Source of the DNA: Bacteroidales bacterium | Lineage (GTDB): Bacteria > Bacteroidota > Bacteroidia > Bacteroidales > Rikenellaceae | NCBI GenBank assembly: GCA_949419965.1 | Contig: CASPAC010000011.1 | Coordinates: 1 to 50,136 of the forward strand | Direction: 5' to 3' | DNA length: 50,136 nucleotides | Shown here: positions 35,893-43,507 of the stretch, one piece after another | Position numbering within the stretch: position 1 is the first letter of the stretch | Layout: the number at the start of each line of letters is the position of its first letter | Program-made: the position numbers and the translations under genes | Notes under the pieces: model-generated | The model's database searches: none | What the model saw: only the letters and a program-made list of their open reading frames with translations | Told to the model about the DNA's origin: nothing

Positions 35893-38622
35893 ATGGCAGA
35901 CGTCAAACGAGTCTACACCTTCGGCAACAAGGAAGCCGAAGGAAACGGCAAGATGCGTGAACTGCTCGGCGGCAAAGGTGCCAACCTGGCAGAAATGAAC
36001 CTGATCGGCATTCCCGTACCTCCGGGCTTCACCATCACCACGGAGGTGTGCACCGAATACTACCAGCACGGCAAGCAGGCCGTCATCGAGATGCTGCGCC
36101 CCGAAGTGGAGAAAGCGATGAAGAACATCGAGTGCCTGACGGGCATGCGCTTCGGCGACAAGGAGATGCCGCTGCTGGTTTCGGTCCGCTCGGGCGCCCG
36201 CGCCTCGATGCCCGGCATGATGGACACGATCCTCAACCTGGGCATGAACGACCAGGCCGTGGAGGCCGTGGCCAAGCGCACGGGCAATCCGCGCTTCGCG
36301 TGGGACTCCTACCGCCGCTTCGTGCAGATGTACGGCGACGTGGTGCTGGGCATGAAACCCGTGTCGAAGGAAGACCACGACCCGTTCGAGGAAATCATCG
36401 ACGAGCAGAAGAAGAAACGCGGTGTGAAAAACGACACCGACCTGACGACCGACGACCTCAAGGAACTGGTCAGAAACTTCAAGGCCGCTGTCAAGAAACA
36501 GACCGGCGAAGAATTCCCGGCCAATCCGTGGGACCAGCTGTGGGGCGCCATCTGCGCCGTATTCGGCTCGTGGATGAACGAACGCGCCATCCTCTACCGC
36601 AAGCTCAACAACATCCCCGCCGAATGGGGCACGGCCGTGTCGGTGCAGGCCATGGTCTTCGGCAACATGGGCCAGAATTCGGCCACGGGCGTGGCTTTCT
36701 CGCGCGACGCCGCGACGGGTGAAAACATCTTCAACGGCGAATACCTGATCAACGCCCAGGGCGAGGACGTCGTAGCCGGCATCCGCACCCCGCAGCAGAT
36801 CACCGTCGAGGGCTCGAAGCGCTGGGCCAAGGCGCAGAACATCAGCGAAGAAGAACGCAAGTCGAAATACCCCTCGCTGGAAGAGGTGATGCCCGAAGTC
36901 TACAAGGAGCTGAACGAGATCCAGCACCACCTGGAACAGTACTTCACCGACATGCAGGACATCGAATTCACCATCCAGGACGGCAAGCTGTGGATGCTCC
37001 AGTGCCGCAACGGCAAACGCACGGGCGCGGCGATGGTGCGCATCGCCATGGAGATGCTGCGCGAGGGGCTGATCGACGAAAAGACCGCCGTGCTGCGCTG
37101 CGAACCGGCCAAGCTCGACGAACTCCTGCACCCGGTATTCGACAAGAAAGCCATCGCTTCGGCGCAGGTCATCACCAAGGGTCTGCCCGCCTCGCCCGGA
37201 GCGGCGACGGGTCCCGTGGTGTTCTTTGCCGACGATGCGGAGAAAGTGCTGGCCAAGACGGGACAGAAAGCCGTGCTGGTGCGTATCGAGACCTCGCCCG
37301 AGGACCTCAAGGGCATGCTCGACGCCGCCGGCATTCTGACGGCCCGCGGCGGCATGACGTCGCACGCCGCCGTCGTGGCGCGCGGCATGGGCAAATGCTG
37401 CGTATCGGGCGCCGGTGAGCTGGAAATCGACTACAAGGCCCGCACCATCAAGGTGAACGGCTTCACAGTGAAGGAGGGCGACTGGATTTCGCTCAACGGC
37501 TCGACGGGCGAAGTCTACCTGGGACAGGTAGCCACCAAGGCCGCCGATCTGAGCGGCGACTTCGGCAAACTCATGGAGCTGACCGGCAAATATTCGGTGC
37601 TGAAAGTGCGCGCCAATGCCGACACGCCGAAAGACGCTGCGCAGGCGTTCGAATTCGGTGCCGAAGGCATCGGACTCTGCCGCACGGAGCACATGTTCTT
37701 CGAGGGCGACCGCATCAAGGCCATCCGCGAGATGATTCTGGCCGACGACGAAGCCGGACGCCGCGTGGCGCTGGCCAAGCTGCTGCCCATCCAGCGCGGC
37801 GACTTCGAGGGGCTGTTCAAGGCGATGAACGGCTACCCGGTGACGGTCCGTCTGCTCGATCCCCCCTTGCACGAGTTCGTACCCCACGATGAGAAGGGCC
37901 AGAAAGAGATGGCCGAGGAGATGCACGAACCGCTCTCGAAGATCGTGGCCAAGGTGGAGTCGCTGGCCGAGTTCAACCCGATGCTGGGCCACCGCGGCTG
38001 CCGTCTGGGCAACACCTATCCCGAGATCACCGAAATGCAGACCCGCGCCATCATCGAGGCTGCGATGAATGTCAAGGCCGCGGGAGTGCCCGTCCATGTG
38101 GAGATCATGGTGCCGCTGGTGGGCAACCACAAGGAGCTGCGCTACCAGAAAAACATCATCGACCGGACGGCCGAGCAGGTCTTCAGCGAACGCAACGACA
38201 AGATCGAATACATGGTCGGCACGATGATCGAGGTGCCGCGCGCCGCCGTGACGGCCAACCAGATCGCCGAAGTGGCGCAGTTCTTCTCGTTCGGCACCAA
38301 CGACCTGACGCAGATGACGCTGGGCTTCTCGCGCGACGACATCTCGAAGTTCCTGCCCGTCTACCTCGAAAAGGGCATTCTGAAGAACGACCCGTTCCAG
38401 ATTCTGGACCGCAACGGTGTGGGCCAGCTTATCCGCGAAGCGGTGTTCAAGGGCCGCGGCACGCGCGAGAACCTCAAGTGCGGCATCTGCGGCGAACACG
38501 GCGGCGAACCCTCGTCGGTGGAGTTCTGCCACTACGCCGGACTCAACTACGTGAGCTGCTCGCCCTTCCGCGTGCCCATCGCACGCCTGGCCGCCGCCCA
38601 CGCAGCCCTCAACCAGAAGTAG
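35893..38622 (+). CDS. ppdK: Pyruvate, phosphate dikinase
   Basis: This 909-residue cytoplasmic enzyme interconverts pyruvate, ATP and phosphate with PEP, AMP and pyrophosphate, serving glycolysis or gluconeogenesis in anaerobes. The N-terminal ATP-grasp domain has LLGGKGANLAEM and SVRSGARASMPGMMDTILN. The phosphohistidine domain has the phosphorylated His491 in GGMTSHAAVVARGMGKC. The C-terminal TIM barrel has GLCRTEHMF, the MVPLVG strand, SFGTNDLTQMTLGFSRDD and Cys889 in NYVSCSPFRVPIARLAAA. Length and motifs are complete. Confidence 0.97.
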   Translation: MADVKRVYTFGNKEAEGNGKMRELLGGKGANLAEMNLIGIPVPPGFTITTEVCTEYYQHGKQAVIEMLRPEVEKAMKNIECLTGMRFGDKEMPLLVSVRSGARASMPGMMDTILNLGMNDQAVEAVAKRTGNPRFAWDSYRRFVQMYGDVVLGMKPVSKEDHDPFEEIIDEQKKKRGVKNDTDLTTDDLKELVRNFKAAVKKQTGEEFPANPWDQLWGAICAVFGSWMNERAILYRKLNNIPAEWGTAVSVQAMVFGNMGQNSATGVAFSRDAATGENIFNGEYLINAQGEDVVAGIRTPQQITVEGSKRWAKAQNISEEERKSKYPSLEEVMPEVYKELNEIQHHLEQYFTDMQDIEFTIQDGKLWMLQCRNGKRTGAAMVRIAMEMLREGLIDEKTAVLRCEPAKLDELLHPVFDKKAIASAQVITKGLPASPGAATGPVVFFADDAEKVLAKTGQKAVLVRIETSPEDLKGMLDAAGILTARGGMTSHAAVVARGMGKCCVSGAGELEIDYKARTIKVNGFTVKEGDWISLNGSTGEVYLGQVATKAADLSGDFGKLMELTGKYSVLKVRANADTPKDAAQAFEFGAEGIGLCRTEHMFFEGDRIKAIREMILADDEAGRRVALAKLLPIQRGDFEGLFKAMNGYPVTVRLLDPPLHEFVPHDEKGQKEMAEEMHEPLSKIVAKVESLAEFNPMLGHRGCRLGNTYPEITEMQTRAIIEAAMNVKAAGVPVHVEIMVPLVGNHKELRYQKNIIDRTAEQVFSERNDKIEYMVGTMIEVPRAAVTANQIAEVAQFFSFGTNDLTQMTLGFSRDDISKFLPVYLEKGILKNDPFQILDRNGVGQLIREAVFKGRGTRENLKCGICGEHGGEPSSVEFCHYAGLNYVSCSPFRVPIARLAAAHAALNQK

Positions 38623-38670
38623 TTCCCGGAGGGGGCCTCTGCGAAGGGGACCGTTTCCGCCCGCTATCCG

Positions 38671-38704
38671 CCGCCCGGCCTCCACGGCCGGGCGGTGCTT
38701 TTTT
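38671..38704 (+). terminator. Terminator of ppdK
   Basis: CCGCCCGGCC (38671-38680) and GGCCGGGCGG (38686-38695) form a 10-bp stem with a 5-nt loop, followed by TGCTTTTTT. Confidence 0.9.
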
Positions 38705-39222
38705 ACGACCGGAGAACATGGAACCGAACCTTATTCAGAGAACCGGAACTTGTTTTTAATCGGGTTTCATTCGGGCCCCGGACCGCAGTATCGAAGCCGG
38801 ACAATGTTTCGGGACAAGGCACAAAGTACGATTATAATTCCTAACTTTGCCCCAGCAACTTCCGCCCGGAATGATGCGGGCCACGGCTCGCATCAGCGAG
38901 GCAAAGTAGATTCAGCAATCCGCCGGCGGCATTATGGCGGCGGGCATATTCAGGAATCGTCTTACACGGTCTTTGTCGGTTTCGGCAACTCGCAGAGTTG
39001 CGCGAACCATAGTCTCCCGACGCGAAGGCTCGCTGCTTTTCAGCTGTCGCCGGGCTCGCTATCCGCAAGTTGCGTTCGCGAACAAAGACTGCACGACAGC
39101 GCCCCGGCAATCCGGAAAACCCCGACAACCGGGGCCGGCACTCCTGTCTCCCGACCGCTACGCCGTCGGCTGTACATCCCAGTCTGCTGCGGAGCCGAGA
39201 ACAAAACAATTCAGAATTGAAC
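38705..39222. other. Intergenic element upstream of C-lectin-like fragment B
   Basis: No gene is supported. It has inverted GCAACTCGCAGAGTTGCGCG near 38981, GCGAAGGCTCGC near 39021 and GTTCGCGAAC near 39075. At 39167-39194 lies CGGCTGTACATCCCAG and CTGCTGCGGAGC, shared with the element before fragment A. An AATTCAGAATTGAAC islet at about 39208 leads directly into fragment B. Confidence 0.5.
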
Positions 39223-39480
39223 TTGTTCCCTCTCCGCGCCATCCATTCCAGCGATTGTTTCCCGACATCTGCTGCGGGCGACCGCAACCGCGACTCGGGA
39301 GCCTTGGAAAATGTCGGCGTCGGCGGCTTTGCGTGGTCCTCGTCCCCCTACGCATCGGGCCATCCGAACGCCAGTTTCCTGGGTTTCAAACAGAGCTACG
39401 TCGAGCCTTTCCGAACGGACAACCGCTCCTACGCTCTTTCCGTGCGCTGCGTCCAGCATCTACACGAGTTGTTTTTCTGA
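39223..39480 (+). pseudogene. Orphan C-type-lectin-like fragment B
   Basis: This is the clearest copy. An 85-codon frame from TTG 39223 to the TGA at 39478 reads LFPLRAIHSSDCF, AAGDRNRDSGALENVGVGG, WSSSPYASGHPNAS, then YVEPF and NRSYALSVRCVQHLHELFF. The WSSS and SVRC motifs are those of C-lectin-fold FISUMP-type C-termini. There is no promoter, signal peptide or N-terminal domain. The next 345 bp hold no gene and lead to the barrel gene. Confidence 0.65.
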
Positions 39481-39768
39481 CTTATGCGGCTTTTGTCCGT
39501 CCGGACCGACGCCTCCGGAGAACACCGAACCCCGGTCCGGGCGGATCCGGAGACGGCAAGCGACAGAAACGCACACCCGGAACAACCGAACCGGACATGC
39601 GAAGCGGGAAAACCGCCTGCGATGACGGAATATCCTGTTTTTCGGCCCTGACGTTTCGTTTTCGGGACTCCGAAACGCCCGAATCGGCACGAGTGTTGCG
39701 ATGTGGTCGGTTTGTTATCAAAATACCCCGCTTCGTTGAATTTGCTTGGCAGACAAGGGATTTTTGCA

Positions 39769-39776
39769 TATATTTG
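39769..39776 (+). promoter_or_regulatory. -7 box of the small barrel gene
   Basis: TATATTTG matches TAnnTTTG, 49 bp before the ATG. A CTTG at 39745-39748 lies 20 bp upstream as a possible -33 variant. Confidence 0.6.
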
Positions 39777-39825
39777 ACAAGCAAACGGACAAAAGCTCAC
39801 TTTTGTAAAATTAAAATAACCGGAA

Positions 39826-40293
39826 ATGAAAAAGATTCTTCTGACGGCTATGGCCGCACTTTTCGCCTTGGGAGCCGTCTCGGCCCAGGACAAGGGCAAA
39901 TGGGCACTCGGCCCGCAGATCGGCGTCTATACCAATACCGGAGCCGACGGCGCCATCTTCGGCGTGGGCGCCCTGGCCCGCTACTCCTTCACGGACAGAT
40001 GGCGCATCCAGCCGGCCGTGACGTTCCTCTGCAAGAAATACTGCTCGGTGGACATCAGCGCCGACATGCAGTACCTCTTCCACCCGGCGCGCTTCTGGAC
40101 GCTCTATCCGCAGGTGGGTCTGAGCGCCAACGACATCGGCGACTGGTCGTGCGGCATCAACCTCGGCGCCGGCACCGACTTCAACATCACGCGCAACTGG
40201 GACATCTCGGCCGGATTCAAGTGGATGGTGCAGACCCACAAATACTGGAAAAATCCGATCATCATCAGCGTCGGCGCAACCTACAAGTTCTGA
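39826..40293 (+). CDS. Small outer-membrane beta-barrel protein
   Basis: This 155-residue protein has a signal peptide (about 1-20, ending VSAQ). Repeating amphipathic strands follow, such as KWALGPQIGVYTN, FGVGALARYSF, WTLYPQVGLSA and SCGINLGAGTDF, and the end is IISVGATYKF with a terminal Phe. It fits a small eight-stranded outer-membrane barrel of the porin-like family in Bacteroidetes. No ligand can be inferred. It is monocistronic with its own terminator. Confidence 0.82.
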   Translation: MKKILLTAMAALFALGAVSAQDKGKWALGPQIGVYTNTGADGAIFGVGALARYSFTDRWRIQPAVTFLCKKYCSVDISADMQYLFHPARFWTLYPQVGLSANDIGDWSCGINLGAGTDFNITRNWDISAGFKWMVQTHKYWKNPIIISVGATYKF

Positions 40294-40315
40294 CGCTCCG
40301 GCAACGGCAATATGA

Positions 40316-40350
40316 AAAGCGGCTCCCAAAAGGGAGTCGCTTTCGTTTTT
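40316..40350 (+). terminator. Terminator of the small barrel gene
   Basis: AAAGCGGCTCCC and GGGAGTCGCTTT (40316-40327 and 40332-40343) pair through one G-U around an AAAA loop, followed by CGTTTTT. Confidence 0.88.
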
Positions 40351-40444
40351 GGGACGGCGCAAATGAACGTCCCGATATTCGGCCGAACCGGCAGGCGCTC
40401 CGGCCGCTAAGCGCTTACCGGCTTGCCGCCCGACCGCCTTTCGG

Positions 40445-40990
40445 CTACCGGGTCTTGTAGCTGCAACGATATTTTCCTTTAGCCAGGTTGAGCAACTTGC
40501 CTTTGAGCAGGTTGCGGCGCAAGGGAGCGACGCGGTCGACGAAAACGCGCCCCTCGATATGGTCGTACTCATGCTGGATGACCCAGGCCTTGTAGCCCGT
40601 GAACTCCTCGTCGTGGGGCTTCAGCTCCTCGTCGAGGTAACGCACGCGGATCGACAGCGAACGCGGCACATCGGCATAGAGCCCCGGAAACGACAGGCAG
40701 CCCTCGTTGTAAGTTTTCGTCTGTTCGGAATAGGCGTAGATCTCGGCATTGACGAACGCCTGCTTGAAGTCGGCGCACGACGGGTCGTCCTCGGCCCACG
40801 GGGTGCAGTCGACGATGAAAAGACGCAGGCTCTTGCCGATCTGCGGAGCGGCCAGCCCCACGCCTCCGGCTTCGCCGAGGGTGAGAAACATGTCGTCGAC
40901 GAGCTTTTTCAGATCGGGAAAATCGGCAGCGACCGGCTCGCAGGGCTTGCGCAGCACCTCGTCGCCATAGATGACAATCGGATAAATCAT
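40445..40990 (-). CDS. def: Peptide deformylase
   Basis: This 181-residue metalloenzyme removes the N-formyl group from new proteins. All three motifs are intact: GVGLAAPQIG (about 43-52), EGCLSFPG with metal ligand Cys98, and QHEYDHIEG with His140, Glu141 and His144. The ATG at 40990 overlaps the ruvX stop (ATGA), so translation is coupled. A longer upstream frame exists but belongs to ruvX DNA in another frame. Confidence 0.96.
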   Translation of the reverse strand: MIYPIVIYGDEVLRKPCEPVAADFPDLKKLVDDMFLTLGEAGGVGLAAPQIGKSLRLFIVDCTPWAEDDPSCADFKQAFVNAEIYAYSEQTKTYNEGCLSFPGLYADVPRSLSIRVRYLDEELKPHDEEFTGYKAWVIQHEYDHIEGRVFVDRVAPLRRNLLKGKLLNLAKGKYRCSYKTR

Positions 40991-41400
40991 TGGTTGAACT
41001 CCATGTAACTTTGTAAAATGATCGTGGCGGAAATCTTGTCCACCAACGCCTTGTCGCGGCGGGCCATCTTGCCGATGCCGCTTTCGAGCATCGCCCGGTG
41101 GGCCAGCACCGAAGTGAAGCGCTCGTCGTGGAAAACCACCTCCTTGTCGGGCCATGCCTGCCGCAACCGCGCCGCGAGCGGCTCGATGAAACGCCACGTC
41201 TCGGAGGGCGTGCCGTCCATCCGGGCGGGTTTGCCCAACACAATGGTACCAACGTTCTCGCGGGCAAAATAGTCTGCGAGCCACTTTTCGAGCTGCCGCG
41301 TCTCAACCGTCACGAGTCCGCCCGCGATCAGCCGCAGGGGGTCGCTCACGGCGATTCCCGTACGCTTGGTACCGTAGTCTATGGCCAGAATGCGCGACAC
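40987..41400 (-). CDS. ruvX: YqgF/RuvX-family RNase H-like nuclease
   Basis: This 137-residue RNase H-fold protein acts in 16S rRNA 5' processing and was also proposed as a Holliday junction resolvase. It shows LAIDYGTKRTGIAVSDP with Asp8, IVLGKPARMDGTPSET, the acidic FHDERFTSVLAHRAM and the terminal DKISATIILQSYME. The start is GTG at 41400. It is upstream of def with a 4-bp overlap. Confidence 0.94.
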   Translation of the reverse strand: MSRILAIDYGTKRTGIAVSDPLRLIAGGLVTVETRQLEKWLADYFARENVGTIVLGKPARMDGTPSETWRFIEPLAARLRQAWPDKEVVFHDERFTSVLAHRAMLESGIGKMARRDKALVDKISATIILQSYMEFNQ

Positions 41401-41485
41401 TTCGAGAAAGCGAGAAGTGAAAGGTTGAAAATGAAATGTTCCGGCAGACGGACTTTCATCTTCGACCTTTCCATTTTCACTTCAA
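41401..41485. other. Gap between glyS and ruvX with a long imperfect inverted repeat
   Basis: GAAGTGAAAGGTTGAAAATG (from 41419) and CGACCTTTCCATTTTCACTTC (ending near 41483) are imperfect inverted repeats. The stem may terminate or attenuate glyS transcripts before ruvX. Confidence 0.4.
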
Positions 41486-43030
41486 TTAAAGGTTCAGTTT
41501 CTTGAACAACTTCCGGTACGAGCACTCCTCCTCGACCATGGCATGCAGAGCCTCGATCTTGACGCGCTCCTGCTCCATCGAATCGCGGTGGCGCACCGTG
41601 ACGGTGCCGTCCTCGGCGGTCTGGCCGTCGACGGTGATGCAGAACGGCGTGCCGACGGCATCCTGGCGGCGGTAACGCTTGCCGACCGAATCTTTCTCGT
41701 CGTAGACCACATTGAAATCGTACTTCAGTTCGTCGACGATCTTCTGCGCGATCTCGGGCATGCCGTCCTTCTTGACGAGCGGCAGGATGGCCGCCTTGAC
41801 GGGAGCCAGTGCCGCAGGCAGGCGCAGCACCACGCGCGAATCGCCGCCGTCGAGCTGCTCCTCGGTATAGGCCGCCGACATGACCTGCAGGAACATGCGG
41901 TCGACGCCGATCGACGTCTCGACGACATAGGGCACGTAGCTTTCGCCCGTCTCGGGGTCGAAGTACTGGATTTTCTTGCCCGAGAACTTCTGGTGGTTGC
42001 CCAAGTCGAAATCGGTACGCGAATGGATGCCCTCGACCTCCTTGAAACCGAACGGGAAATTGTACTCGACGTCGGTAGCGGCGTTGGCGTAGTGGGCCAG
42101 CTTGTCGTGGTCGTGGAAACGGTAGTTGTCGTCGCCGAAACCGAGGGCACGATGCCAAGCCATACGGGTGTTCTTCCACTCGTTCCACCACTCCATTTCG
42201 GTGCCGGGACGCACGAAGAACTGCATCTCCATCTGCTCGAACTCGCGCATGCGGAAGATGAACTGGCGGGCGACGATCTCGTTGCGGAACGCCTTGCCGA
42301 TCTGCGCAATGCCGAACGGCAGCTTCATGCGGCCGGTCTTCTGCACGTTAAGGAAGTTGACGAAGATGCCCTGCGCCGTCTCGGGGCGCAGGTAGATGGT
42401 GCTGGCGCCGTCGGCCGTGGAACCCATCTGCGTGGAGAACATCAGGTTGAACTGCCGCACCTCGGTCCAGTTGCGCGTACCGGAAACGGGGCACACGATC
42501 TCGCAGTCGAGGATGATCTGCCGCAGCTCATTGAGGTCGTTGGCGTTGAGCGCATCGGCAAAACGCTTGTGCACGGCGTCGCGCTTGGCGGCAGTCTCCT
42601 GCACGCGGGGCGAAGTCTCGCGGTACTTGGCCTCGTCGAACGACTCGCCGAAGCGCTTGCGGGCCTTCTCGACCTCCTTCTCGATCTTCTCGTCCTGCTT
42701 GGCGAGCCACTCCTCGACAAGGACGTCGGCGCGGTAGCGCTTCTTGGAATCGCGGTTGTCGATGAGCGGATCGTTGAACGCTCCGACATGGCCCGAAGCC
42801 TCCCACGTGCGCGGATGCATGAAGATGGCGGCATCGAGACCCACGATGTTCTCGTGGAGCTTGACCATCGAATCCCACCAATAGCGCTTGATGTTGTTCT
42901 TCAGCTCCACGCCGTTCTGGCCGTAGTCGTAGACGGCGCCCAGACCGTCGTAGATCTCGCTCGACGGGAATACGAAGCCGTATTCCTTGCAATGGGCGAC
43001 CAGTTTCTTGAAAAGTTCCTCCTGAGTCAT
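41486..43030 (-). CDS. glyS: Glycine--tRNA ligase (dimeric class II type)
   Basis: This 514-residue class II aminoacyl-tRNA synthetase charges tRNA-Gly. It starts with ELFKKLVAHCKEYGFVFPSSEIYDG-type sequence, has YDYGQNGVELKNNIKRYWW, motif 2 RNEIVARQFIFRMREFEQME and the motif 3 region near 350 (VETSIGVDRMFLQVM). The C-terminal anticodon-binding domain begins near 395 (RLPAALAPVKAAILPL). The start was set at ATG 43030; the open frame continues upstream without family sequence. A -7-like box lies at 43062-43069 (minus). Confidence 0.96.
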   Translation of the reverse strand: MTQEELFKKLVAHCKEYGFVFPSSEIYDGLGAVYDYGQNGVELKNNIKRYWWDSMVKLHENIVGLDAAIFMHPRTWEASGHVGAFNDPLIDNRDSKKRYRADVLVEEWLAKQDEKIEKEVEKARKRFGESFDEAKYRETSPRVQETAAKRDAVHKRFADALNANDLNELRQIILDCEIVCPVSGTRNWTEVRQFNLMFSTQMGSTADGASTIYLRPETAQGIFVNFLNVQKTGRMKLPFGIAQIGKAFRNEIVARQFIFRMREFEQMEMQFFVRPGTEMEWWNEWKNTRMAWHRALGFGDDNYRFHDHDKLAHYANAATDVEYNFPFGFKEVEGIHSRTDFDLGNHQKFSGKKIQYFDPETGESYVPYVVETSIGVDRMFLQVMSAAYTEEQLDGGDSRVVLRLPAALAPVKAAILPLVKKDGMPEIAQKIVDELKYDFNVVYDEKDSVGKRYRRQDAVGTPFCITVDGQTAEDGTVTVRHRDSMEQERVKIEALHAMVEEECSYRKLFKKLNL

Positions 43031-43061
43031 CGTATTTTGTGATTTTGATTTTTCCAATCGA

Positions 43062-43069
43062 CAAAAATA
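43062..43069 (-). promoter_or_regulatory. Probable -7 box of glyS
   Basis: TATTTTTG on the minus strand fits TAnnTTTG, 32 bp before the ATG. No -33 TTTG is seen at normal spacing. Confidence 0.5.
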
Positions 43070-43189
43070 CAAAATAAAAAGGAATTTTCCTACCGGTCGC
43101 CTCTGCGGCGGTCGTTTCGCAGTTCGGGCTCGAGCCGCAATCCGGAGGAATCCCGGCGGCACAAGAACCGACGATCCGCTCCATACGAA

Positions 43190-43215
43190 ACCGCCCCGGA
43201 AAATTCCGGGGCGGT
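43190..43215 (-). terminator. Probable tkt terminator
   Basis: A perfect 12-bp GC-rich stem (43190-43201 and 43204-43215) with a 2-nt centre lies downstream of tkt and its duplicated tail. On the minus strand it is followed by TTTCG. Confidence 0.65.
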
Positions 43216-43249
43216 CATTGGCATAGAGACCGGAGACTATCGGTTCGAC

Positions 43250-43507
43250 AGTTTCTTGACTTCGGCGGCTCCTTGGTAGGACGTTGCCGCCGAGAAAACC
43301 CTCGCCGGCCACGCGAAGACGTTGCCGCCGGGAAAACCCTCGCCGGCCACGCGAAGACGTTGCCGCCGGAAAAACCCTCGACGGCCACGCGAAGACCTTG
43401 CCGCCGGAAACTACTTCTTCAGCAGTTTCTTGACTTCGGCGGCTCCTTGGTAGGACGTTGCCGCCGGAAAAGCCTCGCCGGCCACGTGAAGACGTTGCCG
43501 CCGAAAA
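43250..43507 (-). repeat. Duplicated tkt 3' tail interleaved with 38-bp tandem repeats
   Basis: The tkt end at 43508-43541 (GCCGAAGTCAAGAAACTGCT through the stop) recurs at 43411-43442 almost exactly, stop codon included, and partly at 43250-43270. Between the second and third copies are three 38-bp units starting at 43281, 43319 and 43357, plus a partial one at 43395, each with ACGTTGCCGCCG and CTCGCCGGCCACGCGAAG. One similar unit lies at 43455-43491. The copies are not in frame with tkt. Confidence 0.8.

Noticed and set aside
38841..39287. 148-codon minus-strand protein before fragment B
   Set aside because: It is Cys/Arg-rich low-complexity sequence in intergenic DNA, without signal, family motif or promoter.
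41486..43312. Glycyl-tRNA synthetase with ~90 extra N-terminal residues
   Set aside because: The extension lies in AT-rich promoter DNA and GC-rich repeats; the family start is at 43030.
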